NCBI GenBank assembly: GCA_934167835.1
Contig: CAKPLZ010000002.1
Span: forward strand, 62,001-126,000
Length of the DNA stretch: 64,000 bases
Source of the DNA: an uncultured Clostridia bacterium
GTDB taxonomy: Bacteria > Bacillota > Clostridia > TANB77 > CAG-508
Direction of reading: 5' to 3'
Made by a program: the position numbers and the translations under genes. The notes beneath the pieces are model-generated. The model was not told the DNA's origin, ran no database searches, and saw nothing but the letters and a program-made list of their open reading frames with translations. Below are positions 57,501 to 64,000 of this stretch, piece after piece (positions within the stretch are counted from its first letter, which is position 1; the number at the start of each line of letters is the position of its first letter).

Positions 57501-57559
57501 TCAACGACTTACAAGAAGGAGACATTATTGAGGCATTCATTATGGAACAAGTAAAATAA
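54503..57559 (+). CDS. infB: Translation initiation factor IF-2 with Asn-rich N-terminal region
   Basis: About 1018 residues from TTG 54503 (RBS AGGGGGTGA; a GTG at 54494 overlaps that RBS). IF2_N-like start (GNKIKIHEIAKNIGLTSKEV), a Lys/Glu segment, a very Asn/Arg/Tyr-rich low-complexity region (about residues 190-325), a second IF2_N domain near 435, then the G domain: VVVMGHVDHGKTSLLDAV (about 522), DTPGHEAFTAMRARG and NKIDVEG, followed by domains II to IV. Delivers initiator tRNA to the 30S subunit. The Asn-rich linker is likely disordered. Confidence 0.97.
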   Translation: MGNKIKIHEIAKNIGLTSKEVLEKAHSLGIEASSHLSGVSDEEAKRIENSFSKSNTNASKNVEKIKKESKPKKENKEEPVIIRRQVILEESEEKLKQEKKQEKRANSDVGVVQRDKKKDFNIVYRNKPTKPLTVSELFGKKEEPKQEIKKEEAVVAKQEEEKKEEVKPVEIKKVEEQVKKEEKPVQKPENSNYTKPERNYYDRREQNNQNRNYNNYNNYNNNRDRDNQNRNYNRDNRNSNYNNNYNNQRRPFNNNGNQDNRNNFNRNNNYNNNNNNGFRQNRDGNRDFGNRNGFNKDRQGNNNNRPFNNRNNNGFNNGYNRPNRSLDERGIEKNIKNIMSADIGEKENVREYANKAIDKQKVNSKYDDNRTAKKNKNRKNNNYDEFSSHKLKDLKQEVGLSDEGTMLDYYDLTTARGKKNKKKANNQEERTKQKIFQLTEITIPETISVKDLSAELKKTSGEIIKKLFGYGIMATINNEIDFDTAYLVAQEFGVTAVKKEVVTDEDILFDDSEDNPEDLQPRPPVVVVMGHVDHGKTSLLDAVRSTNVIEGEAGGITQAIGAYKVKVNGREITFLDTPGHEAFTAMRARGAQITDIAILVVAANDGVMPQTIEAINHAKAAGIPIVVAINKIDVEGANIDRVKQELMEYDLVPEEWGGDTIFVPISAKKKQNIDTLLEMVLLVADMKELKANPNKQAKGVVIEAKLDKAKGPVATMLVQRGTLDVGDTILVGSTIGRIRTMTDENGKKIKKAGPSTPVEITGFTEVPEAGETFYEVKDEKTAKHLMEKRKRQARDKALSSTHRVTLDDLFSQISKGNLKQLNLIVKADVQGSVEAVKQSLEKLSNDEVKVKVIHSNVGAVTETDVTLAKVSNAIIIAFNVRPEPIAKDMAEKDGVEIKIYSVIYNAIDDVQAAMKGMLDPVYKETIIGNAEVRQTFKISNVGTIAGCYVTNGKVARNAGVRVLRNNVVIHEGKLISLKRMKDDAKEVQAGYECGIQLENFNDLQEGDIIEAFIMEQVK

Positions 57560-57568
57560 GGAGGCAAA

Positions 57569-57943
57569 ATGCAAAAACATAAAAGTTCTAACCGTATGGC
57601 TAGAGTAGATGAGGAATTAAAGAGAGAACTTAGTAATATAATTAATTACGAAGTTAAAAATTCAAATGTAACAGGAATGATAAGTGTTACAAAAGTAAAA
57701 ACATCACCAGACTTAAAATATGCTAAAGTAAGTGTAAGTATTATAAATTCTAAAAATGTTAAACAAACATTAGCTGGTTTAAAATCTGCATCTGGCTTTA
57801 TTAGAAGCCAAATAGCTGAAAAGATGAATTTAAGAGTAACACCAGAACTTGTATTTGAATTAGATGAAAGTTTAATATATGGAGAAAAAATAGACAGAAT
57901 TCTAGAACAAGTGATGAAAGAAATTAAAGATAAACAAGAGTAG
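57569..57943 (+). CDS. rbfA: Ribosome-binding factor A
   Basis: 124 residues, KH-like fold; RMARVDEELKRELSNIINYE and LKYAKVSVSI are diagnostic. Acts in 30S maturation. Nine bases after infB, followed by a terminator. Confidence 0.95.
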   Translation: MQKHKSSNRMARVDEELKRELSNIINYEVKNSNVTGMISVTKVKTSPDLKYAKVSVSIINSKNVKQTLAGLKSASGFIRSQIAEKMNLRVTPELVFELDESLIYGEKIDRILEQVMKEIKDKQE

Positions 57944-57955
57944 AATTTAAAAATG

Positions 57956-57990
57956 TAAAAGGGCCTGTATAAAATTAACTGGCCCTTTAC
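57956..57990 (+). terminator. Rho-independent terminator or intra-operon hairpin after rbfA
   Basis: GTAAAAGGGCC...GGCCCTTTAC around an AT-rich loop; lacks a long T tract, so it may be partial. Confidence 0.55.
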
Positions 57991-58007
57991 TAGAAATGAG
58001 GTAAAAA

Positions 58008-58964
58008 ATGACTTTAGATAATATTAAGGAAGAAATATTGGAAAGCAAAAATATTGTTTTACTAACACATGAAGTCCCAGATGGAGACGCAATTGGAAGC
58101 AGCTTGGCAATGTATATAGGTCTAAAACAATTAGGCAAGAATGTTGATGTAATAATACCAAAATACTCAAAAACATTTGCTTTTTTGCCATCAGCAAATG
58201 AAATTAAAACAGAAGGTAATATTCAAAATTATGATTTAGCAATTGCTTTAGATTGCGGGGATATTAAAAGATTAAATGGATTTTCTAATTATTTTGAAGA
58301 TGCAAACTGTAAAATTCAAATAGACCATCATGAAGCAAACACAATGTTTGGAGATTATAACTTTGTAAACCCTACAGCACCAGCATGTTGTCAAATTTTA
58401 ATCATGGTATTAAAATTCCTTGGGGTGGAAATTACAAAAGAAATAGGAACATGCTTATTAACAGGTATAATAACAGATACAGGAGGATTTAAATACCAAA
58501 ACGTTAAAGCAGAGACCTTTGAATTTGCTGCAGAACTTTTATCTAGAGGAGTAAATGTATCAGAAATATATAAAAAAGTTTTACAAACAGTTCCAAAAGC
58601 AAAATTTGAACTAAGAAAAATAGCAATGAATAGAATAGAATTACTAGAAAATGGTAAAATTGCATTCACATACATTACAAGGGAAGATGAAGAAAAAACA
58701 AAATCAGAAGACCATGATGGAATTGTAGAAATGGGCAGAGATATTGAGGGAGTAGAAGTATCAATATTCTTAAGAGAAACTGAAAACAATACATACAAAA
58801 TTTCTTTACGTTCAAATGATTATGTTAATGTATCTGATATATGCCTAATGTTTGGCGGAGGCGGACACACTAGAGCTGCTGGAGGAATCATAGTAGGTTT
58901 ACCATTTGAAAAGGCAAAAGAAAAAATAGTTAATGCTTGTAAAAATTGCATTAAAGAAAATTAG
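58008..58964 (+). CDS. nrnA: Bifunctional oligoribonuclease/pAp phosphatase NrnA-like (DHH-DHHA1)
   Basis: 318 residues. DHH-family motifs: LTHEVPDGDAIGSSLAM, IALDCGD, IQIDHHEANTMFGDYNFV, and DHHA1 glycine loop FGGGGHTRAAGGIIVG. In Firmicutes the gene lies between rbfA and truB, as here, and degrades nanoRNA and pAp. RBS GAGG. Confidence 0.93.
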   Translation: MTLDNIKEEILESKNIVLLTHEVPDGDAIGSSLAMYIGLKQLGKNVDVIIPKYSKTFAFLPSANEIKTEGNIQNYDLAIALDCGDIKRLNGFSNYFEDANCKIQIDHHEANTMFGDYNFVNPTAPACCQILIMVLKFLGVEITKEIGTCLLTGIITDTGGFKYQNVKAETFEFAAELLSRGVNVSEIYKKVLQTVPKAKFELRKIAMNRIELLENGKIAFTYITREDEEKTKSEDHDGIVEMGRDIEGVEVSIFLRETENNTYKISLRSNDYVNVSDICLMFGGGGHTRAAGGIIVGLPFEKAKEKIVNACKNCIKEN

Positions 58965-58973
58965 GGTAGAATA

Positions 58974-59828
58974 ATGGATGGAATTTTAATAATAAATAAA
59001 CCAAAGGGATATACATCAAGAGATGTAGTGAATATCGTAAAAAAAGCTCTAAACACACCTAAAGTAGGGCATACTGGAACATTAGACCCTAATGCAACAG
59101 GTGTTTTACCAATTCTCCTTGGGAAAGCCACAAAAGTGTCTAAATATCTAATTGAACATGATAAAGAATATATTGCGGAGCTAAAATTAGGTGAGAAAAG
59201 CTCAACAGGAGACCCAGAGGGAGAAATAATAGAAAAATGTGCAATACCTACATTAAATCAGGGAAAAATTAGCAAAGTATTGTCTAGCTTTCAGGGAAAG
59301 CAATTACAAACACCGCCAATATATTCATCTATAAAAATAAATGGAAAAAAAGCTTATGAATATGCAAGAAGTGGTCAAAAAATAGAAATGCCTTCAAGAG
59401 AAATCGAAGTATATGAAATAAATTTGATAAGTTTTGAGAACAATAACATTATATTTAAAGTTCACTGTTCAAAAGGAACATATATTAGAACACTATGTGA
59501 AGACATTGCGCAAAAACTTGGAACAGTAGGGATGATGAATAACCTATGTAGAACAAAGGTGGACGAGTTTGAAATAAAGAACGCAATTACACTAGACGAG
59601 CTACAAACACTAGATAATCTTCCACTTATAAGCATTGAGAATACTTTTAAAAACCTAAAAAGCATTTATATGGACAATAAAAAAACAAGCTTGTTCTTAA
59701 ATGGAGTAAAATTAACATATCACGAACCAGACGGAGTATATAAAATTTATAACAATAATATATTTCTGGGACTTGGTGTAATAAATAATAAATTATTAAA
59801 AAGAGATGTGGTAATTATTGACAATTGA
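58974..59828 (+). CDS. truB: tRNA pseudouridine(55) synthase
   Basis: 284 residues. KPKGYTSRDVVNIVKKAL, catalytic Asp in VGHTGTLDPNATGVLP and CSKGTYIRTLCEDIAQKLG are characteristic. Short C-terminal PUA-like part (DNKKTSLFLNGVKLTYHE). Ten bases after nrnA. Confidence 0.96.
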   Translation: MDGILIINKPKGYTSRDVVNIVKKALNTPKVGHTGTLDPNATGVLPILLGKATKVSKYLIEHDKEYIAELKLGEKSSTGDPEGEIIEKCAIPTLNQGKISKVLSSFQGKQLQTPPIYSSIKINGKKAYEYARSGQKIEMPSREIEVYEINLISFENNNIIFKVHCSKGTYIRTLCEDIAQKLGTVGMMNNLCRTKVDEFEIKNAITLDELQTLDNLPLISIENTFKNLKSIYMDNKKTSLFLNGVKLTYHEPDGVYKIYNNNIFLGLGVINNKLLKRDVVIIDN

Positions 59829-59877
59829 TTAAATTATGTATAAAATATAATCAAAATTAATCAAAGGAGGAATAAAG

Positions 59878-60333
59878 ATGTTAGGATACTTGATTACAGG
59901 GTTTGCAGGAATATTCTGGATATTTAGAATTGTAGTTGCACTTCTATACACCAACCAAGATGCATTCCCAATTATTCCATTGAATATGACAGTTGAAATA
60001 GTAGTGTTATTTATAACTTTTGCATGTATAATACTAATGGCAAAAAGAAAAATGCTAGGAGCGGTAATATACTTAATCACACAATGCGCATACTTCGGAG
60101 TAGATGGCTACAAAAGCCTTCAAACAATAGTAGAAGGAACGCCAACAAGTTCAACATATATATCACTAATGATAGCTGTAATTGCAGTTATAATCCCAAT
60201 ACTCTCAATTATGGATATAGGACTAAAAACCGGAAAAAAGAGTGGAGACAAAAAAACAGAGTGGTTCTATGGTAATCCAGACTACGAACGAAAATTTGAC
60301 GACAGAGCAGACAAAAACCAATATAAATTCTAA
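59878..60333 (+). CDS. Membrane protein of unknown function
   Basis: 151 residues with four hydrophobic helices (residues about 3-23, 38-58, 62-80, 95-118) and a conserved-looking soluble C-terminus (KKTEWFYGNPDYERKFDDR). RBS AAAGGAGG. I do not recognise a family with confidence; the WFYGNPDYERK tail recurs in Clostridia membrane proteins as far as I recall. Own terminator. Confidence 0.65.
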   Translation: MLGYLITGFAGIFWIFRIVVALLYTNQDAFPIIPLNMTVEIVVLFITFACIILMAKRKMLGAVIYLITQCAYFGVDGYKSLQTIVEGTPTSSTYISLMIAVIAVIIPILSIMDIGLKTGKKSGDKKTEWFYGNPDYERKFDDRADKNQYKF

Positions 60334-60338
60334 AATAA

Positions 60339-60370
60339 AAGCCCTGAACCTTACTTCAGGGCAAATTTTT
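60339..60370 (+). terminator. Rho-independent terminator
   Basis: AAAAGCCCTGAA-CCTTAC-TTCAGGGCAAATTTTT. Confidence 0.75.
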
Positions 60371-60433
60371 ACGAAAAATGTTTGACAAAATGGATAAATG
60401 TGGTATAATATTAAGGATAGAAAGGTGAAAATA

Positions 60434-61325
60434 ATGAATAACGAAAATAAAACAAATATCAACTGGTATCCTCGGCCACATGCTTAAAACTAAGAAGCAG
60501 ATAATTGAGGATTTAAAGCTAATTGATGTTATAATAGAAATTTTAGATGCTAGAATACCTATTTCTAGCCAAAATCCAGATATTAGACAAATAACATCTA
60601 ATAAAAAGAAAATAGTAGTTTTAAATAAGAGTGACTTAGCAGATGAAAAAGAAACAAGGAAATGGGTAGAATATTTTAAAAAACAGGGAATAGTTGCAAT
60701 ACCGACAGATTCAAATTTGGGAAAGGGCACAAAGGAAACATTAAGAGCAGTTCAAAATTTAATGCAAGAAGATATGGCAAAAGCAGCTAGCAAAGGTAGA
60801 GTAAATAAGAATATTAGAATTATGATATGTGGAATTCCAAATGTTGGTAAATCATCATTTATAAATAGAATGATAAACAAAAAGTCAGCAGAAGTTGGAA
60901 ATAGACCTGGTGTTACTAAACAAAAACAATGGGTTAGAATATCAAGCAATATTGAACTTTTAGACACCCCTGGTGTATTATGGCCAAAATTTGAAAATGA
61001 AGATGTAGCACTAAAACTTGCCTATACGGGAAGTATTAAAGATGAATTATTAGACAAAGCAAACATTGCATATAGATTGTTAAATTATTTAGAAAAAAAT
61101 AATAAAATAGAACTTTTTGCAAGATATAAATTGACAGATGAAGAAATTAATAGTATAATAGTTGAGGATGATGAATCACTTAAAACAATGAATGCAATTG
61201 CAAAGAAAAGAGGAGCAATTGTTTCAAAAGGTGAAGTTGATTATGATAAAGTATCATCTATTATATTAAATGACTTTAGAAGCGGAAAAATAGGTAGAAT
61301 TACATTGGAGAAAGTAAATGAATAA
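60434..61325 (+). CDS. rbgA: Ribosome biogenesis GTPase RbgA (YlqF), +1 frameshift at CGG 60473
   Basis: Circularly permuted GTPase of late 50S assembly, 296 residues after recoding. ATG 60434 with RBS AAAGGTGA opens a 13-codon frame INWYP-CGG that meets TAA three codons later (60483-60485). Skipping C60473 gives NINWYP-GHMLKTKKQII, matching the conserved WFPGHM start of the family, and then ILDARIPISSQNP, LNKSDL, ICGIPNVGKSSFINR and LLDTPGVLWPK. A start at ATG 60480 would avoid the shift but lose the conserved WYPGH. This is the case where recoding is needed at the very start of an essential gene. Confidence 0.94.
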
Positions 61326-61713
61326 TCTAGGAAAAATAAACACAATGTCACCTCTAACATGGGCATATATTGGAGATGCAGTATATGAATTATATATTCG
61401 TAATTACCTTATAGAAACTACAAATTTAAAACCAAATAAACTTCATAGAGAAGCCACAAAATTTGTAAAAGCTAGTTCTCAAGCCCAAATTTTAGATAAA
61501 CTAAAAGACTTTTTAAATGAAGAAGAACTAGAAATTATTCGTAGAGGTAGAAATACACAAAATCACCATTTACCTAAAAATGCAAACCCAACAGATTATA
61601 TGTATTCAACAGCTTTTGAAGGACTTATAGGTTATCTATACCTAACAAAACAAGAAACCAGATTAAATGAAATATTATCAAAAATAATAAAAATTAATTC
61701 TAGTCTAGGCTAG
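61318..61713 (+). CDS. mrnC: Mini-ribonuclease III
   Basis: 131 residues, RNase III-like catalytic domain without dsRNA-binding domain: LTWAYIGDAVYELYIRNYLI, RRGRNTQNHHLPKNANPTDY and TAFEGLIGYLYLTKQ. Matures 23S rRNA in Firmicutes. Its ATG overlaps the end of rbgA by 8 bases, so translation is probably coupled. Confidence 0.93.
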   Translation: MNNLGKINTMSPLTWAYIGDAVYELYIRNYLIETTNLKPNKLHREATKFVKASSQAQILDKLKDFLNEEELEIIRRGRNTQNHHLPKNANPTDYMYSTAFEGLIGYLYLTKQETRLNEILSKIIKINSSLG

Positions 61714-61724
61714 AATTAAAATAT

Positions 61725-61799
61725 GGCCCGTTGGTCAAGCGGTTAAGACGCCACCCTCTCAAGGTGGAATCATGAGTTCGATTCTCGTACGGGTCACCA
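61725..61799 (+). tRNA. tRNA-Glu, anticodon CTC
   Basis: Acceptor GGCCCGT with ACGGGTC, D arm, anticodon stem CCACC with GGTGG around loop CTCTCAA (anticodon CTC, codon GAG), T arm with GTTCGATTC, discriminator A and encoded CCA. Confidence 0.93.
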
Positions 61800-61804
61800 A
61801 AATT

Positions 61805-61852
61805 AAAATCCCTGTATCGTTTGAAAATCAACTAATACAGGGATTATTTTTA
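61805..61852 (+). terminator. Rho-independent terminator after tRNA-Glu
   Basis: AAAATCCCTGTAT...ATACAGGGATTATTTTT. Confidence 0.8.
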
Positions 61853-61875
61853 GATACTAAAAAGGAGTTTTAAAA

Positions 61876-64000
61876 ATGGAAAATGTTGAACTTTTATCTC
61901 CTGTAGGAGAATGGGATTCACTAGTCGCAGCAGTTCAAAATGGTGCTAATGCAGTATATTTTGGAGCAAATGAATTTAACGCAAGAATGAATAGTAAAAA
62001 CTTTGATAGAGAAGGACTAAAAAAAGCAATTGAGTATGCAAAACTTAGAAATGTAAAAACTAATTTAACACTAAATATATTAATCAAAAATAATGAATTT
62101 GAAAAAGCAATGGACCTTGTAGAATATGCCTACAAATGCGGTATAGATGCTATAATTGTGCAAGATTTGGGCCTTGCAAGAGAAATTATAAAAACATTCC
62201 CAGATTTAGACGTACATAGCAGCACACAAATGACAGTATATAATCTAAAAGGTGTTCAAGAAATAGAACACCTAGGATTTAAAAGATGCGTACTTGCTCG
62301 TGAGCTTAGTATAGATGAGATTAAACACATCTGTAAAAATTCAAATATCGAGATAGAAGTTTTTGTGCACGGAGCACTTTGCATAAGCTATTCTGGTCAA
62401 TGCTTAATGAGTAGTATGATAGGTGGAAGAAGCGGAAACAGAGGAAAATGTGCCGGAACATGTAGATTACCATATAGTTTACTCAAAAACGAACAAACGG
62501 TCGACAGAGGATTCTTATTAAGTTCAAAGGATGTATGCACATTAGATATAATTCCAGAGTTAATTAAAGCGGGAGTAAAATCATTTAAAATAGAAGGCAG
62601 AATGAAATCACCCGAATATGTAGGGCTTGTTACATCAGTTTATAGAAAATACATAGACTTAGCTTATAGCAATAGAGAATACAAGGTGGAAAATCAAGAT
62701 AGAGAAAACCTAATGCAAATTTTTAACCGTGGTGGATTTAGCACAGGTTATTTAAAGGGAAAACTTGGAAAAGACATGATGTTTAAATATAAGCCAAATC
62801 ATATTGGTGTATATATTGGCCAAGTTGAACACTATAATCCAAATAAAGGGTATGTAAAAATCAAACTAGATAAACAATTGTTCTTGGGAGATAGTTTAAG
62901 TATTAAGGATGGTACTTGCAAAATATCAGAGCTAATGATTGGAAATAATAACATTAAATCAGGTCAAAAGGGACAAATAGTTACTGTAGGTAGAATATAT
63001 GGAAAGATTAATAATGGAGATAAAGCATATAGAACAGTTGCTATTAACTTAAACAAGGAGGTAGAACAGGTATCAAATAAAGAAAACATAAAAAGGAAAT
63101 TAGAGTGTGAGATTCGCATAAAGGAGAATGAACCTATTACTTTAGCTTTGGCTGATAAAATTACAGGATACAAAGTGCAAAAAAATGGTCTAGTTCCTGA
63201 GAAAGCTTTAAATGTTGGATTAACAGAAGATAGAATAATTAAACAATTATCAAAACTTGGTAATACGGTTTTTGAAATAGATAATATTGATGTAGAACTT
63301 GGAGAAATGCTTCAAACATCTATTAAGGATTTGAATGAATTGCGTAGAGAAGCGGTACAAGAATTGGAAAACAAAATATTGCAATCTTTTGTTCGTGAAT
63401 TTAAAGGAACATATAAGCAATTAAAAAATAATATTATTCAAAAGGTTGATACACCAAAGGTAAGTGTATGCCTTAACAATATTGTGCCTATTTTGGAGTA
63501 TCAAAATATTAAGGGTGTAGATAATATTTATATTCCACTAAGATTCTTTGTGAACTCAAAATTAAAGCCACAAATTAAAACTATAACAGAGAATTTTAAT
63601 ACATATTTACTAATGCCTGCAATAAGTAAAAGCAATTATGAAAAAATAAATGCAATGGAATTTATTAAAGAATATAATTTAAAAGGAGTTGTTGTATCAA
63701 ATCTATCACAAATAAAGGATTTTCAAGGAATTCCAATGATAGCAAATTATACCTTTAATATAGCGAACAACTATTCTATAAATGAATTAGAACAATTAGG
63801 AGTTCAAAGATATACTGCTTCTCCAGAATTTGAAAGAGAAGTAATCTCTACTATTTGCGGAAATATTCCAAAAGAAGTTATAGTTTATGGAAGAACATTG
63901 CTTATGACAACTGAATATTGTGCAATAGGTACATTCAAAAATTGCCCTGCATTGTGCGAAGAGCGGTACATATAAACTAAAAGATAGAATGGATTTTGAA
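61876..64000 (+). CDS. U32 family peptidase/RNA-modification protein, +1 frameshift at CGG 63964, 3' partial
   Basis: At least 708 residues. VELLSPVGEWDSLVAAVQNG at the start and the U32 signature EVFVHGALCISYSGQCLMS near residue 160, with Fe-S Cys (GNRGKCAGTCRLPY). Relatives act as tRNA or rRNA hydroxylation proteins or as collagenase-like proteases. A second, DUF3656-like part follows from about 390. The zero frame ends CEE-RYI at 63975. Skipping C63964 gives CPALCEE-GTYKLKDRMDFE and runs off the window; YxLKDR is the family's expected sequence after the last Cys pair. Confidence 0.9.

Overview
The window is a low-GC, gene-dense piece of a Firmicutes chromosome. It is most likely from an uncultured gut-type Clostridia: a SUF operon with SufU, sporulation genes (bofA, spoVT), a type A-like RNase P RNA, an anaerobic ribonucleotide reductase, CD1247-like and YlbF-family genes, and strong AT bias in third codon positions. 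I cannot name the genus from sequence alone.

Main observation: 13 of roughly 50 genes, many of them essential and highly conserved (prfB, sufS, obg, rodA, uvrA, rbgA, an M24 peptidase, a U32 protease and others), are interrupted by one extra C. In all 16 cases that C sits directly before a glycine codon GGN, so that the zero frame reads CGG. Skipping the C restores the full conserved protein, with Gly at the expected place. CGG is otherwise not used as a zero-frame sense codon in any recognisable gene, while out-of-frame CGG is common and harmless. This points to a lineage-wide +1 recoding event at CGG (unassigned CGG, or a CGGN quadruplet read as Gly) rather than to pseudogenes or random sequencing error. 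The single contrary case is an unknown 89-aa ORF (38899-39168) with three zero-frame CGG codons. Coordinates given here for recoded genes span both frames.

Layout. 1-622: end of prfB, tail to tail with a tetR gene (619-1231). 1414-6800: DtxR-type regulator and sufCBDSU with an operator palindrome. 6968-8710: pilin-like GLUG protein. 8744-11974: rplU-rpmA, trpS, obg. 12017-16933: DUF2651-like protein, nrdDG, a foldase, a DUF3221-like protein. 17374-23564: an accessory block of pilin-like secreted proteins (one with a diversity-generating-retroelement-type variable region), a MutS-like fragment, an SSB-like protein, an orphan response regulator and rnpB. 23708-29832: minD, minE, rodA, dus, lepA, rlmB. 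29952-33300: a dockerin-bearing glucosaminidase and a membrane-anchored beta-sandwich protein. 33379-38416: tRNA-Thr, bofA, a GT4 glycosyltransferase, ylbF, spoVT, a short alaS, a HIT protein. 38546-45747: a Cys-rich mini-protein, the CGG-rich ORF, uvrA, a prepilin peptidase, an M24 peptidase, efp, a CD1247-like protein, an M23 peptidase. 45937-50241: a very large activase. 50259-52489: a pilin remnant and a second variable-region pilin-like protein. 52593-64000: rimP-nusA-ylxR-infB-rbfA-nrnA-truB, a membrane protein, rbgA, mini-RNase III, tRNA-Glu and a U32 peptidase running off the end.

How it fits together: the A24 prepilin peptidase at 42157 probably processes the pilin-like leaders found at five loci. 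Two of those proteins (17374, 50686) end in formylglycine-generating-enzyme-like domains whose codons vary at positions 1 and 2 but keep the same third base, the signature of adenine mutagenesis by a diversity-generating retroelement. The reverse transcriptase and template repeat are not in the window. One of the two variable genes itself needs the CGG frameshift.
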